From NCBI RefSeq assembly GCF_016862795.1, contig NZ_BONQ01000025.1, forward strand, positions 1 through 64,000: a DNA stretch of 64,000 nucleotides, given 5' to 3'. This DNA comes from Dactylosporangium siamense (GTDB lineage Bacteria > Actinomycetota > Actinomycetes > Mycobacteriales > Micromonosporaceae). Shown in pieces: positions 41,296 to 47,504 of this stretch (position 1 is the first letter of the stretch; each line of letters starts with the position of its first letter). The position numbers and the translations under genes are program-made. The notes under the pieces were generated by a model, which worked only from the letters and a program-made list of their open reading frames with translations, searched no databases and was not told the DNA's origin.

Positions 41296-41778
41296 TTGTC
41301 CAGATCCGACGACGAGTTCCACGCGTTCGTCGCCGAACGCCTTGATCGATGGCGTAGAAGCGCCTATCTGTTGTGCGGCGACTGGCACCTCGCCGACGAC
41401 CTCGTCTCGCAGGCATTGGTCAAACTGCACCGGAGCTGGTCGAAGGCGCGCAGCGCCGACAACGTCGACGCGTACGCGCAGAAGGTGCTGACCCGGTGCT
41501 GGCTGACCGAGCGGCGGCGCCGCTGGCGCCACCTGGAACAGACGCACTCCGACCCGCCGCCCCCGTCGTACCTGCCCGACGACCGGGTGGTCGACCGGCT
41601 TCCGCTGGCCGACCTGCTCCGTTCGCTCGGGCCACGCCAGCGCGCAGTACTGATCCTGCGCTTCTACCTCGACCACTCGGTCGAGGAGACCGCCGAGATC
41701 CTCGGCGTGTCCCCCGGGACCATCAAGAGCCAGTCGGCACGCGCCCTGCAGCAACTCCGCATCGGAACGCCCCGATGA
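41296..41778 (+). CDS. SigE-family ECF sigma factor (second copy)
   Basis: A 160-residue sigma factor with region 2 (RRSAYLLCGDWHLADDLVSQ, NVDAYAQKVLTRCWLTERRR) and region 4 (LGPRQRAVLILRFYLDHSVE, EILGVSPGTIKSQSARALQQ). The start is TTG at 41296, supported by CTGGAGG seven bases upstream. It resembles the sigma factor at 26501-27019, and it too overlaps a membrane gene by ATGA. It lies between the two inverted TA-like modules. Confidence 0.88.
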   Translation: MSRSDDEFHAFVAERLDRWRRSAYLLCGDWHLADDLVSQALVKLHRSWSKARSADNVDAYAQKVLTRCWLTERRRRWRHLEQTHSDPPPPSYLPDDRVVDRLPLADLLRSLGPRQRAVLILRFYLDHSVEETAEILGVSPGTIKSQSARALQQLRIGTPR

Positions 41779-42566
41779 CCCACCCAATGGAAGGAACGTT
41801 GATGCAGCAGTTGTTCGACGAAGTGATCGGCACGCCGCCGCCCACGGCCATCGACTCGCGGGCGATCGTACGCCGCGATCGCCGGGTGCGCGCCACGCTG
41901 TGGAGCGCGCTCGGCACCACCGCGATTGCGGCCGGGCTCGCGGTGGTCGTACTCGCCACGGGCACCGGGCCTGCCGGCACGCCACCCGTGGGCGCGCCAC
42001 CGGCCGACGCCTCGGTCCTCCCGGACAACCGCCTCCAACTGAGGTCGGCGACGCGTGAGGAGGCACAGGTCAGTGCCGGCCAGCTCAAGGCCGCGCTCGA
42101 CGCGGCCGTACGGGCGGCGGTGCCGTCGGCACAATGGGACCCGAAGGGCTTCGACATCACCGTCATCGACGACGTGTCGCCGTTGGGATGGATAGGACCG
42201 GCCGAGGTCACGAACGGCGGAGCGAGGGGCAGTGTCAACGTCATGCTGCACGGCTTCTCCGCGTCCATGACGATCGATCCGCTGACCTGCGCGACGCTTG
42301 CGGCCGTTCCCGACAAGAAGGCAGACGGGCAGCGAGGTGACAACCCAGCCTCGGCTCCGCCGTGCGTCGACGCGAAAACGGCGTCCGGCAAGCCGGTAGT
42401 CACGTACACGGTGAACAGCAAGGATGTGAAAAGGTTCGAGGTCCGGATCGGGCTCGCAGACAACCGGGTCATGACCGTCACAAGCGGCGGTGACGACAAG
42501 ACGCCCGCCCTGACCCTCGACCAACTCGTCCGGATCGCACAGGAGGCGACCGACCGCATCAAGTGA
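41775..42566 (+). CDS. Membrane-anchored partner of the second SigE-type sigma factor
   Basis: A 263-residue protein: about 45 cytoplasmic residues (MQQLFDEVIGTPPPTAIDSR), a membrane helix near 46-62 (TTAIAAGLAVVVLATG), and an outer domain of about 195 residues with two cysteines (LTCAT, PPCVD). The outer part has no family I can name. It overlaps the sigma gene by four bases. An anti-sigma role is inferred from position and topology. A 16-bp hairpin terminator follows. Confidence 0.75.
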   Translation: MTHPMEGTLMQQLFDEVIGTPPPTAIDSRAIVRRDRRVRATLWSALGTTAIAAGLAVVVLATGTGPAGTPPVGAPPADASVLPDNRLQLRSATREEAQVSAGQLKAALDAAVRAAVPSAQWDPKGFDITVIDDVSPLGWIGPAEVTNGGARGSVNVMLHGFSASMTIDPLTCATLAAVPDKKADGQRGDNPASAPPCVDAKTASGKPVVTYTVNSKDVKRFEVRIGLADNRVMTVTSGGDDKTPALTLDQLVRIAQEATDRIK

Positions 42567-42576
42567 TCAACGCGAG

Positions 42577-42616
42577 GGGACGAGTTGCGCGCCGGCCATC
42601 GCGCGCAACTCGTCCC
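42577..42616 (+). terminator. Terminator of the second SigE-type operon
   Basis: A perfect 16-bp stem, GGGACGAGTTGCGCGC (42577-42592) with 42601-42616, around an eight-base loop, ten bases past the stop. Confidence 0.8.
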
Positions 42617-42665
42617 TGAAGGTGCCGAAGCTGTCGCGAGCCCCGAAATCCGAACTCACGGATCT

Positions 42666-42797
42666 TCAGAATGCCGACGTACGCGCAACCTGGTCGCCGG
42701 GATCGTAGATGTCACCGTGTCCGGTCAGCACGCCGGCGATCGGCTGCCCGTCTGAGCGACGCAGCTGGTACTCGTACTTCTGCCCTCCGTCCGTAAC
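42666..42797 (-). pseudogene. Short protein-like remnant
   Basis: The minus strand reads KYEYQLRRSDGQPIAGVLTG then HGDIYDPGDQVARTSAF before a stop. The wording looks like real beta-strand protein sequence rather than a shadow frame, but there is no start codon at a sensible place and it runs into the 3' end of module B. It is probably the end of a lost gene. Confidence 0.3.
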
Positions 42798-42823
42798 ATG
42801 CTCCGCGGTTCCCGGCCTTGGGG

Positions 42824-43114
42824 TCAGGCGGCTTCGGTGGTGTCGGGGTGGCGGGCCAGCCATTCGGCGACGGCGGTCCTGATGATGCCGGAGCGGCCCT
42901 CGCGGTCGCGGCCGGCGGCGGCGTCGAGGGCGTCGACCATGGCGGCGGGCATCTTGAGCGAGACCATCCTGCCGACCGGGGCGCCTGGCTCAGCTGACTG
43001 CACGAACTGGCCTTCGACCGGCCGGCCGGTGCCGACGAGGCCGCTCATGTCGTTGCCGGCGAACCACTCGGCGACCTGGTCGTCCGTCATGCTGTTCAGG
43101 TCAGGCTGTTCCAT
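42824..43114 (-). CDS. Module B ribbon-helix-helix protein (candidate antitoxin)
   Basis: A 96-residue paralogue of the protein at 40358-40654. The N-terminal helical part is MEQPDLNSMTDDQVAEWFAG; the ribbon-helix-helix is RMVSLKMPAAMVDALDAAAG then RDREGRSGIIRTAVAEWLAR. Its ATG overlaps the stop of the upstream gene by one base (TGATG), so the two are co-translated. Operon order (small protein first, ribbon-helix-helix second) is the same as in module A. Confidence 0.75.
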   Translation of the reverse strand: MEQPDLNSMTDDQVAEWFAGNDMSGLVGTGRPVEGQFVQSAEPGAPVGRMVSLKMPAAMVDALDAAAGRDREGRSGIIRTAVAEWLARHPDTTEAA

Positions 43115-43410
43115 CACGCTGCTCCCGTCTGCTTGGCCCATTGGTCGATCTCGTCCGGCGTCGCCAACCGTGCGAAGCGGATCCGCCACACGAACGAGCC
43201 GTCGTCGCGGATCAGCAGGACGCGAATGAGCCGCGACATTCCCTGGCTCGGCGCGGTCACGGCCAGGCGCAACTCGCTGAGTTCGACCCGGTGCTGCTCG
43301 CCGTCGGCCCGCACCAGTGCCTCGGCCAGGTCGGCAGTGGTCAGGCCGTCCCGCAGGTCGGCCTCGGGCCGCTCGCTCGCCGTCGGCATGCGCCAGACGA
43401 CCTCGCTCAC
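43114..43410 (-). CDS. Module B small protein (candidate toxin-antitoxin component)
   Basis: A 98-residue protein of no known family: MSEVVWRMPTASERPEADLR, LTTADLAEALVRA, and SFVWRIRFARLATPDEIDQW. It aligns along its length with the module A protein. GTG at 43410 starts within the right edge of the palindrome 43409-43437; ATG at 43389 corresponds to the ATG used for module A and is an alternative. Nothing suggests membrane location. A toxin role is only inferred from its small size and pairing with a ribbon-helix-helix gene. Confidence 0.65.
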   Translation of the reverse strand: MSEVVWRMPTASERPEADLRDGLTTADLAEALVRADGEQHRVELSELRLAVTAPSQGMSRLIRVLLIRDDGSFVWRIRFARLATPDEIDQWAKQTGAA

Positions 43411-43437
43411 GTATGAAGGGTAATACGCTTCATACGT
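43409..43437. promoter_or_regulatory. Palindromic operator between module B and a divergent gene
   Basis: ACGTATGAAG (43409-43418) and CTTCATACGT (43428-43437) are perfect 10-bp arms around nine bases. It covers the module B start and ends 11 bp before the divergent membrane gene at 43449. It is AT-rich against its surroundings, as expected of a ribbon-helix-helix operator. Confidence 0.65.
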
Positions 43438-43448
43438 GGAGGGCAGGC

Positions 43449-43886
43449 ATGTACATCCCGAGGCCCCGGGATCGGCGTAAGAGGCGCGTCACCCGCCTCG
43501 CCGTTGCGGTCGTCCTCACCGTGGCGGGTCTTGGCTCCGGCTGGCTCGCTGTCGACGAGGCGCGGGGCGGTGTGGTCGACGCCGAGGTGGTCGGCATCAG
43601 CTACAACGGCGCTGGCCGGCGGGTGTACGACGTCCGGTTTGCGGTGGCCGGCCGGGTCTGCTCGGCGCGGGTGGACTCCGGCTCCAATCCGAAGCCGCGT
43701 GACGTGCGCATCGGTGGGACCTCGCGGCTTCGGTACTCGGCGTCGGACCCATGTCAGAAGGTGCGGGAGACGATCGCCGCCGGGCCCGGCCCGATACCCT
43801 TCATCGCCGCGGTCGTCGCGCTCGGTTTCTGGGTGGGCGTGTGGCGTCTCCGGCCGAGCCGATCCACCGCTGGACGATCCGACTGA
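43449..43886 (+). CDS. Small two-helix membrane protein (DUF3592-like)
   Basis: A 145-residue protein with membrane helices near 18-38 and 115-133 and an outer beta-rich loop of about 75 residues (VVDAEVVGISYNGAGRRVYD, DPCQKVRE) with two cysteines. The layout resembles DUF3592 proteins of unknown function. The ATG at 43449 shares its promoter region and the palindrome 43409-43437 with module B, so it may be co-regulated. Confidence 0.65.
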   Translation: MYIPRPRDRRKRRVTRLAVAVVLTVAGLGSGWLAVDEARGGVVDAEVVGISYNGAGRRVYDVRFAVAGRVCSARVDSGSNPKPRDVRIGGTSRLRYSASDPCQKVRETIAAGPGPIPFIAAVVALGFWVGVWRLRPSRSTAGRSD

Positions 43887-43898
43887 CGTGGCCGGGGT

Positions 43899-44408
43899 TT
43901 ACCGGCGGCGGGATCTCCGGTGGCTGCCGAGGGCGTCGGTGAGCTTGTGGTGCTCGACCGGTTCCTCCTCGTCGGCTTCGGTCGGCCAGACCTGGATCAG
44001 GTGGTGCTCGATGGGTGTCTCCGGCGTCAGGTCGTATGCGGCGTCGCGGCCCCGGGCGTGCAGCCGGATGCGGTAGCCGCCCGGCCCCTGCCAGGACAGG
44101 AGCGGGTAGGAGATCTTCCGGTCGACGGTCTCGACGATGCGCAGGATGCCGTCGTGCGCCCAGAGGGTGAAGTCGACGACCTCGTCCCAGTCGTCGGTCC
44201 TGAGCGGGGGTGCCGCCTCGTGCAGCTCCAACGTCAGGCCGACGGGTCCGGTGCCCGTGCCGGTGATGACCGCCGCGGCGCCCGGGAACAGGTCGACGAT
44301 GCCGCTGGAGTGGTCGGGGTGCAGCGGGGAGGGGACATCCTCGGCGATCCAGTAGCGGCTGTCACTGGTGTGCACGGGGCTGCTGATCACCATCGCCGGT
44401 CGGGTCAT
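43899..44408 (-). CDS. Hypothetical cytoplasmic protein
   Basis: A 169-residue acidic protein that I do not recognise: MTRPAMVISSPVHTSDSRYW, VVDFTLWAHDGILRIVETVD, GGYRIRLHARGRDAAYDLTP, then EHHLIQVWPTEADEEEPVEH. The alternating strands suggest a small beta-sandwich or an immunity-protein-like fold; this is a guess. AGGAGG lies well placed before the ATG at 44408. A decayed aldehyde dehydrogenase lies just upstream. Confidence 0.7.
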   Translation of the reverse strand: MTRPAMVISSPVHTSDSRYWIAEDVPSPLHPDHSSGIVDLFPGAAAVITGTGTGPVGLTLELHEAAPPLRTDDWDEVVDFTLWAHDGILRIVETVDRKISYPLLSWQGPGGYRIRLHARGRDAAYDLTPETPIEHHLIQVWPTEADEEEPVEHHKLTDALGSHRRSRRR

Positions 44409-44429
44409 GCCGTTGCCTCCTGAGCTCAA

Positions 44430-44610
44430 GGGCGTCGGAGAGGAGGCTACGGCCGGAGCGCGACCGCGGCAGTTCGGCGACCGCGTATTGCACGCCCTCG
44501 CGGCCCTGGCCGGAGCCTTTGGCGCCGCCGTGCGGCAGGTGGTCGGTCCGAAACGACGGCGCCCACGTCGAGGAGCACCGTGGGCGTCATGAGGCGGTCC
44601 TCGACGGGCG
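44430..44610 (-). pseudogene. Aldehyde dehydrogenase remnant
   Basis: The minus strand reads LPHGGAKGSGQGREGVQYAV then AELPRS, a good match to the C-terminus of NAD-dependent aldehyde dehydrogenases. About 35 bp further upstream, in another frame, is RLMTPTVLLDVGA, the segment that normally lies about 80 residues earlier in the same family. The part between is deleted and the frame is broken. The catalytic Cys region is absent. The rest of the gap to 44743 shows nothing else. Confidence 0.6.
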
Positions 44611-44743
44611 GGTCCGCATTGTCGACATCAAATCCGTGGCCAGGTGCGGTGCATCGCTGGAGGGCACGCTGTTCGGCACCTGCTGGGCGGCCCGGACGCC
44701 GGGAAATGGTTCCGGGTCGATCCCGTGACGGGGAAGCAGCGCC

Positions 44744-45523
44744 TCAGGCGCCGGTCAGCGCCAGATCCGTGCCGGTCCGGATACCCGGCCCCGCCAGGGT
44801 CGAAAGGTTCCCGGCGGCGTCCGCGTGCACGACGCGGGTGCTGGCGTGGTAGCGGATGTTGAGGTTCTCCGCGAAGTGGCGCCCGTTGAGCAGGCCGCCG
44901 GCGGCCATGACGGTGCCGACGTCCAGCGCCCAGTAGCGGTGGCCCTGGTGCCCGTCGCGGTAGTGCACGGCGATCTCGCCGGACAGGTAGGCGTCGTAGA
45001 CGACCCGGACGCCGAGGTTCATGCTCAGCGCCACCAGCTCGTCGCCGGTGTCTCCCGGCGGCAGGTCGACGCCGGCGGACTCGGAAAGGCCGGCGCCCCA
45101 GTCGTGGGTGTAGTCCAGGGCGGCGCCGCCGGCCGGGAACGTGATCGAGTAGCGGACCGGTTCGGTGGGGCTGACGCCGGCCGCGGGGGACCACAGGTGG
45201 GTCGCCGTGCACGTGAGGCGGGCGCCGGTGCCGGTCAGCGGGAGGCTGACCGGCATGGAGCCGACGCCGGTGACGGAGGCGCTCTGCACGACCAGGGTCG
45301 TGGTGACCGGGGACCAGTCGTGCGAGCGGTGCAGGAACCCGTCGAGCTGCGCGAGGTCCGGCGGCGCACCGAGGCAGGCCGCCACGGCCGCGGTGAGGGC
45401 GTCGCCGGACAGCCCGAACAGGTCGGTCTCGTCGTCGGTGACGGGATGGTGGTCGGCGCCGGTCGCGTTGATGCTGGACGAGGCATAACAGAGCCCCGCG
45501 ATGATCGACAGCTCGATGCCCAT
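44744..45523 (-). CDS. Hypothetical protein
   Basis: A 259-residue protein not recognised. It begins MGIELSIIAGLCYASSSINA, a short hydrophobic start that is not a clear signal peptide, then has a mostly beta sequence: TTTLVVQSASVTGVGSMPVS, PVRYSITFPAGGAALDYTHD, VVYDAYLSGEIAVHYRDGHQ and GHRYWALDVG. A CAGGGGGCGG ribosome site precedes the ATG. It is on the same strand as its neighbours on both sides. Confidence 0.65.
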   Translation of the reverse strand: MGIELSIIAGLCYASSSINATGADHHPVTDDETDLFGLSGDALTAAVAACLGAPPDLAQLDGFLHRSHDWSPVTTTLVVQSASVTGVGSMPVSLPLTGTGARLTCTATHLWSPAAGVSPTEPVRYSITFPAGGAALDYTHDWGAGLSESAGVDLPPGDTGDELVALSMNLGVRVVYDAYLSGEIAVHYRDGHQGHRYWALDVGTVMAAGGLLNGRHFAENLNIRYHASTRVVHADAAGNLSTLAGPGIRTGTDLALTGA

Positions 45524-45569
45524 GACCGCCCCCTGGTTGTAACGCCTCAGTTACGAAGCGTCCCATCCG

Positions 45570-46346
45570 TTACGGCAGGGCCGGCCTGGAACGCTGAAAC
45601 CGCACCGAAGAAGCCGGGGCAGCCGGGGCGGCGGTGCGCACCTGCAGGATCGCGCTGAAGGTCTCGTCGTCGAGGCTGCGCTTCGAGGACGCGGCCAGGT
45701 CCGCCGCGGCGGCGGTCTCCCGCTCGAGGGTGGAGGCCTGCTGGTAGGCGCGGAACAGCCGGTCCCGGATGATCCGGCGCAGCCGCAGCTGCTGGGCGAA
45801 CGGGTGCTCGGCGGGGTCCCAGCCGTTGCGGTGCATGAGGGCGTCGGCGAGGTTCGCCGCGGAGATCTCGCCGACCTGGTGGGCGGCGTTGACCATCCGC
45901 ACCAGGTGCTGCCGGCGGCCGGCCGGGTCGTCCTCGGTGAGCGGGAACGCCTGCGCCCGCTCCAGCCGGTGGACCGCCCGCTCGGCCTCCTCGTAGGCCC
46001 GCCACGCGGCCTCCTGCGTGCGCTGCGCGGCCTCCCACTCCTCGCGCCGGCGGCCCGCCATCACGGACGTCCGCGAAGCGGCGACGGCCACCTCGTCGCT
46101 GTACCGCTGCAGCTCCTGAAGCTCGGCGGTGCGCCGTTCGATCGCGAGCTGGCGCTCCCGGGCGGCCTCCGGGTCGCGGACGGCCTTGCGCAGCCTGGCC
46201 CACCACGAGGGGCCGGCCGCGGCGCCCTGTCGTTTGGACAGGAACGTGAGGATGGTGAACGTGATGACGACTGCGGCGAGCAGCGCGGCCCAGATGGCCA
46301 GCGCCTCACGCATCCCGTGCGCGAGGTCTTGCAGAGCGGCGTCCAT
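45570..46346 (-). CDS. Single-pass membrane protein with long coiled coil
   Basis: A 258-residue protein: one membrane helix near residues 15-36 (IWAALLAAVVITFTILTFLS), then a highly charged helical region of about 150 residues (ARERQLAIERRTAELQELQR, RREEWEAAQRTQEAAWRAYE) likely to be a coiled coil. The C-terminus is polar. No family recognised; it might be a scaffold. ATG at 46346 is used; the longer frame upstream is a shadow. Confidence 0.65.
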   Translation of the reverse strand: MDAALQDLAHGMREALAIWAALLAAVVITFTILTFLSKRQGAAAGPSWWARLRKAVRDPEAARERQLAIERRTAELQELQRYSDEVAVAASRTSVMAGRRREEWEAAQRTQEAAWRAYEEAERAVHRLERAQAFPLTEDDPAGRRQHLVRMVNAAHQVGEISAANLADALMHRNGWDPAEHPFAQQLRLRRIIRDRLFRAYQQASTLERETAAAADLAASSKRSLDDETFSAILQVRTAAPAAPASSVRFQRSRPALP

Positions 46347-46392
46347 GAATGCACCTCGAGGGGGGATCGAGCGGCGAGAGGGGGAGTGCGTC

Positions 46393-46737
46393 TCAGGCCG
46401 AGGTGCGGGGCGGGGCGCGTCCGGCGACCGCGCCCACGGTGACACCGTCAAGAACAACTGCAAAAGCGGCAATGGTACGACCAGCAGGACCGACGGCCTG
46501 CGGATATACCGGGCCGGACCGGAGCGACGCCGGGACGCCCGCGGAGGGGCGGCGAACGGCCGACGGCGCCGCACTCACCGCCGTGACGACCGACGCGGCG
46601 ACAGGCGGCACCGGACGGTCCACTGTGGACGGTGGCAGGGCCGGGGTGAAGCCGGCGCCGAGGATCAGCGCGCAGAGGGCGAGCGCGAGTCGTCGCACGC
46701 CACGCCGCAGACGGCTGGCGGGCGCAACGACGTACAT
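46393..46737 (-). CDS. Small putative secreted protein
   Basis: A 114-residue protein with a basic start and hydrophobic segment (RRLALALCALILGAGFTPAL) like a signal peptide, followed by an Ala/Pro/Val-rich low-complexity tail. No family recognised. The ribosome site is weak (AAGGGGC about 12 bases upstream). It could be a chance frame, though signal-like composition on the same strand as the next gene supports it. Confidence 0.4.
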   Translation of the reverse strand: MYVVAPASRLRRGVRRLALALCALILGAGFTPALPPSTVDRPVPPVAASVVTAVSAAPSAVRRPSAGVPASLRSGPVYPQAVGPAGRTIAAFAVVLDGVTVGAVAGRAPPRTSA

Positions 46738-46841
46738 GAGTCAAACATGCCCCTTCCGGGTGAAGGTCGCAACACGGGGGAGGTGCCGGGTGACCTGTCA
46801 CACGTGAGAGCGAAGCTGGTCAACGCGGTAGCCTGGCCGCC

Positions 46842-47426
46842 GTGGATCTGACCGTCATCCTCGGGCCGATGAAGAGTGGCAAGTCCCTCGAGCTGGTGAG
46901 CCTGCTGTCGCCGCTGCAGTTCACCGACGTGCGGCACCGGGTGTTCCAGAGCGCCCGGCACGTGCGTGACGCGGGGGTCGTCTCGCGCAGCGGTGCCGCG
47001 CTCGCGACCGTGAAGGCCAGCTCGCTCGCCTCGGCGCTGGACGACGACGTGGACGTGGTCGGCATCGACGAGGTGCACATGTTCGCGATGTCCGACATGG
47101 CGGTCGTGCGGACGCTGCTGGAGCGCGGCACCAGGGTCGTCGCCGCCGGCATCGACCTGGACCACCGCGGTGAGCTGTTCGCGCCGGTGCGGGCGTTGCT
47201 GGAGCTGGGCCCCGCGTCGGTGACCTACCGCCGCGCGGTGTGCGACGTGTGCCGTGGGTTCAGCGCCGTCTACACGCAGGTGCTCGAGCACGGCGAGCCG
47301 ATGCTGCGCGAGCTGGCGCCGTCGACCGCGCTGCCCGACGACGGCACGTACACCTATGAGGCCCGCTGCCGCACCTGCGTGGTGCTGCCCGCGACGACGC
47401 GAGTGCCCCGCCAGCTCGCCTCATGA
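46842..47426 (+). CDS. tdk: Thymidine kinase (type II, zinc-containing)
   Basis: Phosphorylates thymidine in nucleoside salvage. The 194 residues contain P-loop ILGPMKSGKS (residues 6-15), Asp-Glu motif VVGIDEVHMF, and zinc ligands CDVC and CRTC. The lasso region includes VTYRRAVCDVC. GTG at 46842 has TAGCCT seven bases upstream (46829-46834), so it is probably leaderless. It is convergent with the GGDEF-EAL gene, sharing a hairpin. Confidence 0.9.
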   Translation: MDLTVILGPMKSGKSLELVSLLSPLQFTDVRHRVFQSARHVRDAGVVSRSGAALATVKASSLASALDDDVDVVGIDEVHMFAMSDMAVVRTLLERGTRVVAAGIDLDHRGELFAPVRALLELGPASVTYRRAVCDVCRGFSAVYTQVLEHGEPMLRELAPSTALPDDGTYTYEARCRTCVVLPATTRVPRQLAS

Positions 47427-47440
47427 CCTCTCCTGCCCCG

Positions 47441-47490
47441 TGATCCGGTAGACCTTGTGTAGCCAGGGGTGCACAGGGTCTTCCGGATCA
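47441..47490. terminator. Hairpin between convergent genes
   Basis: TGATCCGGTAGACC (47441-47454) pairs with 47477-47490 with one mismatch, around 22 bases. It lies between the tdk stop (47426) and the GGDEF-EAL stop (47505) and could serve both. Confidence 0.5.
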
Positions 47491-47504
47491 TGGGAGCGGG
47501 GCGG

